Positions 1 through 6,054 of a stretch of DNA of 7,573 nt are shown here, one piece after another. Source of the stretch: Rhodanobacteraceae bacterium. GTDB taxonomy: Bacteria; Pseudomonadota; Gammaproteobacteria; Xanthomonadales; SZUA-5. Where the stretch lies: the NCBI GenBank assembly GCA_003233535.1, contig QIMA01000071.1, positions 1 to 7,573 of the forward strand, written 5' to 3'. A model generated the notes under the pieces. That model searched no databases. It saw only the letters and a list, made by a program, of their open reading frames with translations, and had not been told where the DNA came from. Within the stretch, counting starts at the first letter, position 1, and every line of letters begins with the position of its first letter. The position numbers and the translations under genes are program-made.

Positions 1-155
1 CTAGGCCCTTGATCGCCCAGCGACTTTTCCTCAGTCGGGTGTATGAACCACTACACCGCTCCCTTTTCTTGAAAAAACACTGTGAAAAACCGCTGGGCAA
101 TCAATGTCCTGCGCGATCATCGCGCGAGTTCATGAAATATCCGGGCTAGCTAGCC
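1..155 (+). repeat. Dispersed palindromic intergenic repeat, left copy
   Basis: This stretch is non-coding and matches the opposite end of the window in inverted orientation. Bases 42-62 are identical over 21 bases to the reverse complement of 7553-7573, and 85-145 match 7487-7547 at 55 of 61 positions. The left copy carries about 17 extra bases between these blocks. It is itself an imperfect palindrome: 9-22 pairs with 91-104 (13 of 14), around a central hairpin with arms 38-43 (GGTGTA) and 52-57 (TACACC). Further dyads are GCGCGAT at 111-117 with ATCGCGC at 119-125, TTCATGAA at 129-136, and a perfect 12-base palindrome at 144-155. No open reading frame fits it. Layered palindromes in intergenic DNA suggest a REP/BIME-like or miniature non-autonomous element. 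The repeat is seen directly; its class is inferred. The outer boundaries are uncertain. Confidence 0.85.
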
Positions 156-217
156 GAGCAGGAATCGCACGAATGAGGCGGATTGTGATGGATCTAGTAT
201 CCTCGATCTTCGCCAAG

Positions 218-226
218 TGTTAAAAA
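218..226 (+). promoter_or_regulatory. Possible extended -10 promoter for the 275-1706 operon
   Basis: TGTTAAAAA reads as an extended -10 element (TG, one base, then TAAAAA with four of six consensus bases). It would place transcription start near 233 and leave a leader of about 40 bases. There is no convincing -35 hexamer 16-18 bases upstream. An alternative TAGTAT at 195-200 also lacks a good -35 partner. The rest of 156-274 shows nothing else I can support. Confidence 0.25.
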
Positions 227-274
227 CTATGGCGGTGAATCAGTTTAACTAGCGCAGACGAGCTCGGAGTGCCG

Positions 275-619
275 ATGATTGCCCGTAAATTATTGATCAT
301 ATGCCTTTTTCTGATGGTTTTGGCGGCGCCAGCATGGGCCCAAGACGATGCTGTGTGGATTGAGGCACACTTGCGCAATGGCGGTGGAGCTGCGATTGGC
401 GCCGCGTCGCAAAATCGCACGCCCGATCCCATCGCGGTAGGCAACCTGGGGAATTTCGTTGGTCAGGATATTCGCCTGCACCTCATCAGTGGTCGCGTCC
501 GCGTAGGGCTGTTGGAAAAGGTCGACGGCAAGGATCTGTACCTGCGTTCGCGAATGGGCGGTGGCTACGCGACTATTAGCCTCAAGCGCGCGCAGGTCGT
601 AAAGGCCGAACTGGAGTAA
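275..619 (+). CDS. Small exported protein with Sm-like C-terminal region
   Basis: This is a 114-residue protein of unknown function. ATG 275 is preferred because GGAG at 266-269 lies 5 bases upstream, whereas the in-frame GTG at 269 overlaps that site. Residues 1-22 form a clear Sec signal peptide (MIARK, a hydrophobic core, then APAWA before QDD), so the mature protein should be periplasmic. A glycine- and asparagine-containing linker follows at about 35-60. Residues 61-112 resemble the Sm/LSm pattern: GQDIRLHLISGR, then VGLLEKVDGKDLYLRSR, then YATISLKRAQVVKAEL. This is the G..v.v.l..G....G.L..vD...l.L pattern followed by a last strand pair. The resemblance is my reading of the pattern, not a database result; a generic small beta-barrel (SH3-like) fold is an alternative. 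The gene lies 4 bases before the next one and is almost certainly co-transcribed with it. Confidence 0.85.
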   Translation: MIARKLLIICLFLMVLAAPAWAQDDAVWIEAHLRNGGGAAIGAASQNRTPDPIAVGNLGNFVGQDIRLHLISGRVRVGLLEKVDGKDLYLRSRMGGGYATISLKRAQVVKAELE

Positions 620-623
620 CGTC

Positions 624-1706
624 ATGGGATTTATTTTCCTCTACCTGTTGATCATGGTTCTGGGACTGTGGATGGTCGTTCGGGTCTGGCGTGGCAGCGC
701 CCTCCTGGGTATCTGCTGTTTACTCATTCCGGGCGTTGTATTGTTCGCGCTGATCAAAAATTGGGGCGACCCAGATACGGATATTAAGGTTCCGTTTTTC
801 TTGTCAGCCTTGCTCGGCGTGTTCATGTTCTACTTCGCCGCTGATTTGCTGGGGTCAGGTGATCCGCAGCTGGGGTATGTCGGTCTCGAACCCGGATCTG
901 ACGACTACTACTCCGCACTGGTGGCCGACAATCTCAGCGAATCCCAAATGGACGACGCGGTCGCCAAGCGTGGTCAGGCCGTCAACGGGCCGTCTGAACG
1001 CTGGGAAGCGCCTGCCTCCGTCGCTACCAACGACGAAGATGTACAGGTCGATCCGGCAGTTCAGCGGCGCCGTGATAAACGCGCAACCGCTGGCGTGCTT
1101 CGTCAATCCGGCCCCATCCAGTTGGGCCCGGCCTATGCCCGCCTGCAAACGCCAGCGCATTTTCGTTTCGTTGCGGCGTCCAGGCTTAAGCCAGCGGCGC
1201 GACTGCACGGTCGCCGGCTGCCCGATCACCTGCTTGGCTGGGTCGTGCATGAGCGCGTGAGTTTGGCCGAGGAGCGCGCGTGGTTTGCCGAGATCAGCTT
1301 CAAGCCGGTGGGCCATCTACAGGCAGCGGGCATCGACAATAGCGCGCAGCTGCAGCAGGCCGTCTCTGCCCTTGGCGCCAACATCGGCTCCAGCGGTATG
1401 TTTGCCGCGCAATGGTCGCAAAGCCAAGCAATGCTGACCTGGACGAGAAATGTGCCCGGTAGCGCGGCCGTTGAGGCAGTTGCCGCGCGACCCCTGCGCC
1501 ACGGTGTGCTGAGCTATGTCGTTCGCGTCGATAGCGCCAACGAAAGGGAGTTGGCGCTGCGTACTGCGCGGCTTATGGCCAGCGAAACGGTGATCGGTGA
1601 GGGCTGGCGGTTCATGGATGCGCCGGTCGATACGCCGGCTAAAGGTCCGAGCTTGGCCCAATGGGTGGCCGGAACTGTGCTGGAAGCAGCGCCGGGCAGC
1701 GGTTGA
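624..1706 (+). CDS. Membrane protein with DUF2167-like domain
   Basis: This 360-residue protein starts 4 bases after the preceding gene, with GGAG at 613-616 as ribosome binding site inside that gene's last codons. Three hydrophobic helices are visible at about 2-22, 25-45 and 57-76. An acidic, low-complexity linker (about 77-160) follows. Residues 162-354 read like a diverged DUF2167 (PF09935) domain: GPIQLGPAYARLQTPAHFRFV, LLGWVVHE at 183-190, WFAEISFKPVGHL at 200-212, LTWTR at 251-255, RHGVLSYVVRV at 272-282, and GEGWRFMD followed by SLAQWVAGTV. Known DUF2167 proteins usually have a signal peptide first and a membrane tail last. Here the membrane part is at the N-terminus and the chain ends just after the domain. 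Topology is ambiguous: arginines 20 and 23 favour a cytoplasmic first loop, while the acidic linker favours periplasmic export. Function is unknown. The gene ends 9 bases from the convergent regulator gene, with no evident terminator between them. Confidence 0.8.
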   Translation: MGFIFLYLLIMVLGLWMVVRVWRGSALLGICCLLIPGVVLFALIKNWGDPDTDIKVPFFLSALLGVFMFYFAADLLGSGDPQLGYVGLEPGSDDYYSALVADNLSESQMDDAVAKRGQAVNGPSERWEAPASVATNDEDVQVDPAVQRRRDKRATAGVLRQSGPIQLGPAYARLQTPAHFRFVAASRLKPAARLHGRRLPDHLLGWVVHERVSLAEERAWFAEISFKPVGHLQAAGIDNSAQLQQAVSALGANIGSSGMFAAQWSQSQAMLTWTRNVPGSAAVEAVAARPLRHGVLSYVVRVDSANERELALRTARLMASETVIGEGWRFMDAPVDTPAKGPSLAQWVAGTVLEAAPGSG

Positions 1707-1715
1707 GCGATCGGT

Positions 1716-2561
1716 TCAGGTATTGAATAGCGCCAAGCGGTCACGATAGCTGCGCGATAGCTTCAGGATTTGTCCGCAATCGAGCACCAGGAAGTACTCT
1801 CCGTTCAGATGCGGACGCAGCTCGCGCACGCGCTCAGCGGCCACTAGCGCTGAGCGGTGAATGCGCGGAAAGCGTTGGCTGTCCAGGCGCTCTTCCATGT
1901 CCTTCATGGTGCCGCGTACAACCAGCGTTTCGCCGCCAGCGTGAATGCACAGGTAGTCGCCTGCGGCATCGATCCAGCGGATGTCCCGGTGCGGCACGCG
2001 CAGCAGCTTGTGTCCATCTTTGACAGTGAGCGTTTCCTCGACTGGCTGTGGCTTGGCGCCATTTTCTAACGCCGATTCCAGGCTCAACTCGGACTTACCC
2101 GACCAGTCTGCAAGCAGCCCCAGCAGGCGCTCGCAGTGGACTTCGGCACGCTGTTCACGAAAGTGCGCGCGCGCTCGATCCAAAGCTTGGTCGAGGCGCT
2201 CGTCCTCCACTGGTTTGAGCAAATAATCCAGCGCGCGAGCTTCAAAGGCCTGCACCGCATACTGATCATAGGCAGTGACGAAAATGGTGATCGGGGCCTG
2301 TCCCAGCGGCAGTTTTTCCAGCGTCCCAAAGCCATCCAGACCGGGCATCTGCACGTCCAGAAACATCAAGTCGGGTTGTTCCCGACTGACCGCCTCTAGC
2401 GCCGCCAGACCGTTGCCCGCCTCCGCTACGACCACCATGTCCGCATGTCTGGCTAAGCGCAGACGTAGGCCGCGGCGGGCCAACGGCTCGTCGTCGACTA
2501 CCAGGACCCGCATCGGTGAGGGCGGCGCGGAGGGTTGCTTGGTTTGATCAGTGGCGGTCAT
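1716..2561 (-). CDS. LytTR-family response regulator
   Basis: This 281-residue cytoplasmic regulator is predicted to bind DNA when phosphorylated by the adjacent kinase. The receiver domain spans about 17-135: acidic pocket D23-D24-E25 (VVDDEP), phospho-acceptor D69 (FLDVQMPGLDG), T96 (FVTAYDQ), and K116 (DYLLKPV). All key residues are present. A linker of about 30 residues leads to a LytTR domain at about 170-279, with LTVKDGHKLLRVPHRDIRWIDA, GDYLCIHA, the FPRIHRSALV segment and the terminal LKLSRSYRDRL, typical of AlgR/YehT-type regulators. Start choice is uncertain. ATG 2561 gives a 16-residue proline-rich lead; ATG 2513 (MRVLVVDDE) would begin right at the domain. Neither has a strong Shine-Dalgarno sequence. 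A much longer in-frame extension would overlap the kinase gene and has no domain character. The gene follows the kinase by 37 bases and is presumably translated from the same transcript. Confidence 0.93.
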   Translation of the reverse strand: MTATDQTKQPSAPPSPMRVLVVDDEPLARRGLRLRLARHADMVVVAEAGNGLAALEAVSREQPDLMFLDVQMPGLDGFGTLEKLPLGQAPITIFVTAYDQYAVQAFEARALDYLLKPVEDERLDQALDRARAHFREQRAEVHCERLLGLLADWSGKSELSLESALENGAKPQPVEETLTVKDGHKLLRVPHRDIRWIDAAGDYLCIHAGGETLVVRGTMKDMEERLDSQRFPRIHRSALVAAERVRELRPHLNGEYFLVLDCGQILKLSRSYRDRLALFNT

Positions 2562-2598
2562 TTCTAGGCCAGTCCAGTTCGCGCGGGCGGCGCCGAGT

Positions 2599-3732
2599 TC
2601 AATCAGCGCGATTTGAGCGGTGTTTTTGTGCTTCAAAGGGCAAACGCAGCACGATCGTACAACCACCCTCGTCCGGGTTGAGCACCTGCACGGATTGGCG
2701 GTCGCCATAGAGCACCCGCATCCGCTCGCGCGTGTTCGCCAAGCCCACACCGTGGCCATTGTTCTTGCCGCGACCGGCCACGTCATGGCAGCCCGGACCG
2801 TCATCGGCCAGAACTATTTCCAACACGCTGGATTGGCGCTGAGCGCGAAGGGTAATCCGGCCACCCTCAACGCGCGGTGCCACCGCGTACTTCACTGCGT
2901 TTTCGATCAGCGGCTGCAGTAGCAGGCTGGGCAGCAAGGCCAGTTCAACGTCCTCGTCGATATCAAGATCGACCACTAACCGATCTTCAAAGCGCAGTTG
3001 CTCAATCTCTAGGTACAGTCCCAGTGCATCCAGTTCTTGGCGTAGCGTCACCCGTTGCATGGGATCACTGTCCAAGGAGTGGCGCAAAAATGCACTTAGC
3101 CGGATGACCATGCGATTGGCAGTGGTGCCTTCACGGTCCAGAATCAAAGTGGAAATGGCGTTGAGCGTATTGAACAAAAAATGCGGGTTTAGCTGGTAGC
3201 GCAGCATCTTTAGCTGGGCTTGGTGAGCACCGGCGATCGCACGCAGTGCGCGCTCCGCCTCATATTTGCTCTCTTCGTGTTTCTTGATCGCGAAGTACAG
3301 CGCCACCCAGGCCATCACCACCCAAATGAAACTGCCGATATAGGCCAGATAACCGAGCACGCCCTCAGGGCGACAGTTCCAGCAGTAACCCCAGCTTAGG
3401 GCCCAGACGTAGACCACGCCCATCAGCCCAGAGACGCCGATGATTGGCCAGATAATCACCATTGCTAGCGGCGCTGGCGGCAGGCTCCAGGCGGCGCGAA
3501 TGACGTAGCGCAGGCCCCAGGTCAGGATCAGTCCGCCGATCGCCGTTGGAATCGCCACTTGGTAATAGAAATAGGGTTTGCCGTGTGCCATTGCGGTGAG
3601 ATAGCTGAGCACCGCGTATCCGGCCCAGCCGCCCGTGTGCAGTGCCCAAAAGCGCTGTGTGCGACTAAGGCGACCGGCACCGGTGGTTGCCGTCGCGGCC
3701 ATCTGCGCGTCCGTTTTTGCTGTATCGCTCAT
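2599..3732 (-). CDS. LytS/AlgZ-type membrane sensor histidine kinase
   Basis: This is a 377-residue inner-membrane kinase. Four hydrophobic helices lie at about 28-48, 56-78, 86-112 and 124-149, followed by a charged helix (KKHEESKYEAERALRAI). The His_kinase (PF06580) dimerisation motif is LRYQLNPHFLFNTLNAIS, with H184 as phospho-acceptor. The HATPase domain shows the N box at 275-282 (PLIENAVK, N278), the G1 box DDGPG at 310-314 and the G2 box GHGVGL at 326-331. All catalytic landmarks are intact. There is no separate periplasmic sensor domain, so the signal is probably sensed in or next to the membrane. The short third loop (113-123) contains C117-W-N-C120 and is predicted periplasmic if the N-terminus is cytoplasmic. 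The ATG at 3732 has only a weak, distant AAGG; ATG 3702 (residue 11) is a possible alternative. It is the first gene of a two-gene operon with the LytTR regulator. The stimulus is unknown. Confidence 0.93.
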   Translation of the reverse strand: MSDTAKTDAQMAATATTGAGRLSRTQRFWALHTGGWAGYAVLSYLTAMAHGKPYFYYQVAIPTAIGGLILTWGLRYVIRAAWSLPPAPLAMVIIWPIIGVSGLMGVVYVWALSWGYCWNCRPEGVLGYLAYIGSFIWVVMAWVALYFAIKKHEESKYEAERALRAIAGAHQAQLKMLRYQLNPHFLFNTLNAISTLILDREGTTANRMVIRLSAFLRHSLDSDPMQRVTLRQELDALGLYLEIEQLRFEDRLVVDLDIDEDVELALLPSLLLQPLIENAVKYAVAPRVEGGRITLRAQRQSSVLEIVLADDGPGCHDVAGRGKNNGHGVGLANTRERMRVLYGDRQSVQVLNPDEGGCTIVLRLPFEAQKHRSNRAD

Positions 3733-3763
3733 GGTTAAAGGATACCTTGTTGATCGCCAAAGA

Positions 3764-3797
3764 CGTTTCGATGCAACGCGTGCGGCACTCGTTTCGA
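3764..3797. promoter_or_regulatory. Direct repeat in divergent promoter region, candidate regulator site
   Basis: The 8-base word CGTTTCGA occurs exactly at 3764-3771 and 3790-3797, a 26-base period, 32 bases upstream of the kinase start. The flanks are partly similar (10 of 14 over 3761-3774 and 3787-3800). LytTR regulators generally bind pairs of short direct repeats, usually about two helical turns apart, so this could be an autoregulatory site. The 26-base spacing is longer than usual, which weakens the case. Elsewhere in 3733-3993 there is an inverted repeat CCCAT-TTT-ATGGG at 3808-3820. There is also a weak sigma-70-like pair for the plus-strand gene: TTGCGG at 3901-3906 and CATTAT at 3923-3928, spacer 16. 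No gene is evident in this stretch. Confidence 0.3.
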
Positions 3798-3993
3798 CCC
3801 CAATGCGCCCATTTTATGGGATGGGTCCGGCAGTGCTGCAGGGGCAAGTCGGCCTCGCGTGCGTGTGTCGTTGCTGTCCCGCCGGTTCGCTGTGATCAAC
3901 TTGCGGCGGCAACTCAGCTACGCATTATTGCCAATGCTTGGGTGAAGAGTTGGGCTAGACTCGGCGTAAGATTCGTAGCCGCAGGTAATGTCA

Positions 3994-5328
3994 ATGGGAT
4001 GGTTTAACGTTAACTTGGCCGTGAGATGCACGTTGGCGCTGGCGTTGCCGTTTGGCGTCTTTGCTCAAGAGGGCGAATTGACCCCATTCGGGGCGCAGCG
4101 CGCAGGCAACGATGCCGGCACGATCCCGGCATGGGAAGGTGGCTTAACAAAACCTATCGACGGCTATGAGGGACCGGGGGCCATGCATCCGGACCCCTAT
4201 GCCGATGACGAACCGCTCTACACGGTTAGCGCTGCGAACGTGGGTCAGTACGCTGACCAGCTCTCAGCAGGTTTGCAGGGAATGCTCAAGCGCTACCCCG
4301 ACAGCTTTCGCATCCCGGTATATCCCAGCCGTCGCAGCCACGCGGCTCCGCAGTGGGTCTACGACAATACGCGCAAGAATGCCGAAAGCGCCCAGCTCAG
4401 TGACGGCGGCAACGGCATTGAAGGCGCCTACGGTGGCATACCGTTTCCGCAGCCGGACAGCGGCTTAGAGGTCTATTGGAACCACGTCACGCGTTGGCGT
4501 GGGGAGTACATCGTCAGCACTGACAGCGATGCCAACGTTTATCAGGACGGTAAGTTCACGCTGATCACGCGCAACACCGAAGTGTTGTTTCACTACTACC
4601 AGCGCGAGGGCAGCGCCGAAACTCTGGAAAACCGCTTGTTCTCGCTCAAATCGGCAGTTACCGCGCCGTCCAGGTTGGCTCGCTCCGGCGTGCTGGTGCA
4701 CGAGACCCTGAATCAGGACGAAGCGCCGCGTTCAGCGTGGCTGTACGACAGCGGCCGCCGCCGCGTACTTCGTGCGCCGCTATTGGCGTTCGATATGTCA
4801 GTGTCCAATGCCGATGGGCTGCGCACCGCCGATGACACCGACATGATCAACGGGTCGCCCAGTCGCTTCGATTGGAAGTTGGTCGGTAAGCGAGAGATGC
4901 TAATTCCCTACAACAATTATCGGCTCGACGATGGTGAGCAAAAGGAACTTTTGCAGGCGGGCCATATGGATCCAGGACGCACCCGCTTTGAGCTGCATCG
5001 CGTGTGGGTGATCGAGGCGACACTAAAGTCAGACTGGCGCCACGTTTATTCAAAACGCGTTTTCTATCTTGATGAAGACAGCTGGAGCGCGGCGATCGCC
5101 GACCAGTACGACAAGAGCGGAAAACTCTGGCGAGTGAGTTTAGCGTTCCTGAAGAACTACTACGAAATGCCGGCGACGCTGCCAGCCGTCTATGCCTTCC
5201 ACGATCTCCAGTCAGGACGCTATCATGTGCAGGGATTGGCCAAGAATGGGCGCGAACCGATGACGACCAATGACCCGGCAAACGTTAGCCAATTCTCGCC
5301 GTCTGCCTTGAGTCGGTTTATTCGTTAA
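3994..5328 (+). CDS. Exported DUF1329 family protein
   Basis: This is a 444-residue predicted exported protein. ATG 3994 is preferred over ATG 3988 because AGGT at 3983-3986 lies 7 bases upstream of 3994 but only 1 base from 3988. Residues 1-24 are a signal peptide ending in VFA before QEGELT; there is no lipobox cysteine, so it is probably soluble in the periplasm or peripherally bound to the outer membrane. The mature N-terminus has the family hallmark AGNDAGTIPAWEGG (37-50), followed by GAYGGIPFPQP (144-154), a long beta-rich middle and a C-terminal YYEMPATLPAVYAFHDLQSGRY segment. The length matches DUF1329 (PF07044), which I recall being linked to the LolA/LolB-like lipid-binding fold. 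Family members often sit beside DUF1302 proteins and RND transporters, which are absent from this window. It is transcribed divergently from the sensor kinase. Function is unproven; envelope lipid or lipoprotein handling is inference. Confidence 0.92.
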   Translation: MGWFNVNLAVRCTLALALPFGVFAQEGELTPFGAQRAGNDAGTIPAWEGGLTKPIDGYEGPGAMHPDPYADDEPLYTVSAANVGQYADQLSAGLQGMLKRYPDSFRIPVYPSRRSHAAPQWVYDNTRKNAESAQLSDGGNGIEGAYGGIPFPQPDSGLEVYWNHVTRWRGEYIVSTDSDANVYQDGKFTLITRNTEVLFHYYQREGSAETLENRLFSLKSAVTAPSRLARSGVLVHETLNQDEAPRSAWLYDSGRRRVLRAPLLAFDMSVSNADGLRTADDTDMINGSPSRFDWKLVGKREMLIPYNNYRLDDGEQKELLQAGHMDPGRTRFELHRVWVIEATLKSDWRHVYSKRVFYLDEDSWSAAIADQYDKSGKLWRVSLAFLKNYYEMPATLPAVYAFHDLQSGRYHVQGLAKNGREPMTTNDPANVSQFSPSALSRFIR

Positions 5329-5397
5329 CCGCTGAGGCACCGCGCGTCCGTTTGCCTGTCAACCGATTGCGCAGCAGTGCGTATTATTGAGGCACGG

Positions 5398-5423
5398 GCC
5401 GGCGGTTCTCGCCGGCACCACTT
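5398..5423 (+). terminator. Hairpin between the DUF1329 gene and the small exported gene
   Basis: A 7-bp perfect stem pairs 5398-5404 (GCCGGCG) with 5410-5416 (CGCCGGC) around a 5-base loop, followed by ACCACTTCTTT. The downstream tract is T-rich but interrupted, so termination would be weak. It lies 70 bases after the DUF1329 stop and 30 bases before the next start. It could instead act as a leader hairpin of the small gene if transcription begins near TATTAT at 5382-5387, which lacks a well-spaced -35. Confidence 0.4.
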
Positions 5424-5446
5424 CTTTGCAATGAGGTGTCGTGGCT

Positions 5447-5695
5447 ATGTTGAATCAATCAAAACTCTTACTCAGCCTGGTCTTGATCGCCGCCATCGGC
5501 GGCGGCTTTTACGCCGGGCAGACCTATGCCGACCAGCCAGCCATGCAGAAGGCACTCAATAAACTGCAGTCGGCGGAACGTACGTTAGACAAGGCGACCC
5601 ATGACAAGGGTGGTCATCGGGTTAAGGCGTTAAGGCATGTCCGCGACGCGATTAAGGAAGTCGAGCGCGGCATCCGCTACGACCGTCGCAACTGA
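5447..5695 (+). CDS. Small exported helical protein with KGGHR motif
   Basis: This 82-residue protein is of unknown function. ATG 5447 is chosen because AGGTG at 5434-5438 lies 8 bases upstream; GTG 5441, two codons earlier, would be only 2 bases away. Residues 7-24 are hydrophobic and followed by QTYA-DQ, which fits signal peptidase cleavage after A28; an uncleaved anchor is possible. The mature part is about 54 residues, highly charged and probably two helices (MQKALNKLQSAERTLDKA and KALRHVRDAIKEVERGIRYD) separated by THDKGGHR. I recall small proteobacterial hypothetical proteins with the same KGGHR...A...V..AI..V..GI.YD arrangement, but no function for them. The helices have hydrophobic i, i+3/i+4 spacing, consistent with a helical hairpin or dimer. 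It stands alone between hairpins. Confidence 0.8.
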   Translation: MLNQSKLLLSLVLIAAIGGGFYAGQTYADQPAMQKALNKLQSAERTLDKATHDKGGHRVKALRHVRDAIKEVERGIRYDRRN

Positions 5696-5702
5696 CTGGG
5701 CA

Positions 5703-5729
5703 GCCCGGTCCGCGCAACGTTGGCCGGGC
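5703..5729 (+). terminator. GC-rich hairpin after the small exported gene
   Basis: GCCCGG at 5703-5708 pairs with CCGGGC at 5724-5729, with possible further pairing of CC (5710-5711) and GG (5722-5723) inside the loop. It begins 7 bases after the stop codon, the right place for a terminator. There is no T tract behind it, so it may only protect a 3' end or be a chance GC-rich pairing. Confidence 0.3.
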
Positions 5730-5901
5730 AGCCTGCACGACCGTTCCCGCGGGTGCTGACGCGCGCCGCGGTGGCGTTGTTCGGCTGCAGTTCGCCGCGC
5801 TAACTTCCCGCAAACCAATCGAATCAATCGTGTAGGTCATGTGAAAGCCTGATCACGGCAATTCCGCTCGGGTGCGGTGCGCTGCGTAAAACTTAAAGGC
5901 G

Positions 5902-5937
5902 TATGATTACCCTGGCCTTATGCACGGTTCCGGCCAG
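5902..5937 (+). promoter_or_regulatory. Possible gdhA promoter -10 and adjoining inverted repeat
   Basis: The gene-free stretch 5696-6054 is about 360 bases. Its best promoter-like word is TATGAT at 5902-5907 (five of six -10 consensus bases), in an A-rich context (TAAAACTTAAA) but without a recognisable -35 at 16-18 bases. Immediately downstream CTGGCC (5912-5917) and GGCCAG (5932-5937) form a 6-bp inverted repeat with a 14-base spacer, at the position of an operator or the first hairpin of the message. Transcription from here would give a leader of about 140 bases before gdhA. Nothing else in the stretch looks like a gene or a known riboswitch. Confidence 0.25.
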
Positions 5938-6040
5938 TATCTCAGCCGCTCTTCGTCTTCGATGAAGTTCGGTGCGGCGTCAGTCGCAGGGGCGTCGGGG
6001 CGGCGATGAGTGCGTACCAATAATCACAAGCTTTCACTGT

Positions 6041-6047
6041 GGGGGAG
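6041..6047 (+). promoter_or_regulatory. Strong ribosome binding site of gdhA
   Basis: GGGGGAG lies 7 bases upstream of ATG 6055. It sets the start there and argues against the in-frame GTG at 6010, which would add 15 residues and place this purine tract inside the coding region. Confidence 0.8.
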
Positions 6048-6054
6048 TAGTGCA

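Noticed and set aside
1690..1730. Bidirectional terminator between the convergent genes
   Set aside because: Only 9 bases separate the stop codons, and I found no stable stem with a T tract on either strand.
2562..2804. In-frame N-terminal extension of the response regulator by up to 81 residues
   Set aside because: It overlaps the kinase coding region, has arginine- and cysteine-rich composition typical of an out-of-frame shadow, and shows no domain character; the receiver domain begins near residue 17 of the chosen start.
3687..4007. A 106-residue plus-strand open frame across the kinase start and intergenic region
   Set aside because: It overlaps both the kinase N-terminus and the DUF1329 start, has no ribosome binding site or recognisable domain, and its composition is that of a shadow frame.
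5630..5840. Two overlapping minus-strand frames after the small exported gene
   Set aside because: They lie over GC-rich hairpin sequence, are arginine- and alanine-rich, and lack a ribosome binding site or motif.
5912..5935. Sigma-54 promoter upstream of gdhA
   Set aside because: A GG occurs at 5914-5915 but no GC follows at the required 10-base spacing, and the rest of the -24/-12 consensus is absent.
6010..6054. GTG start giving gdhA 15 extra residues
   Set aside because: The extension includes the strong GGGGGAG ribosome binding site, and the ATG at 6055 gives the normal family N-terminus.
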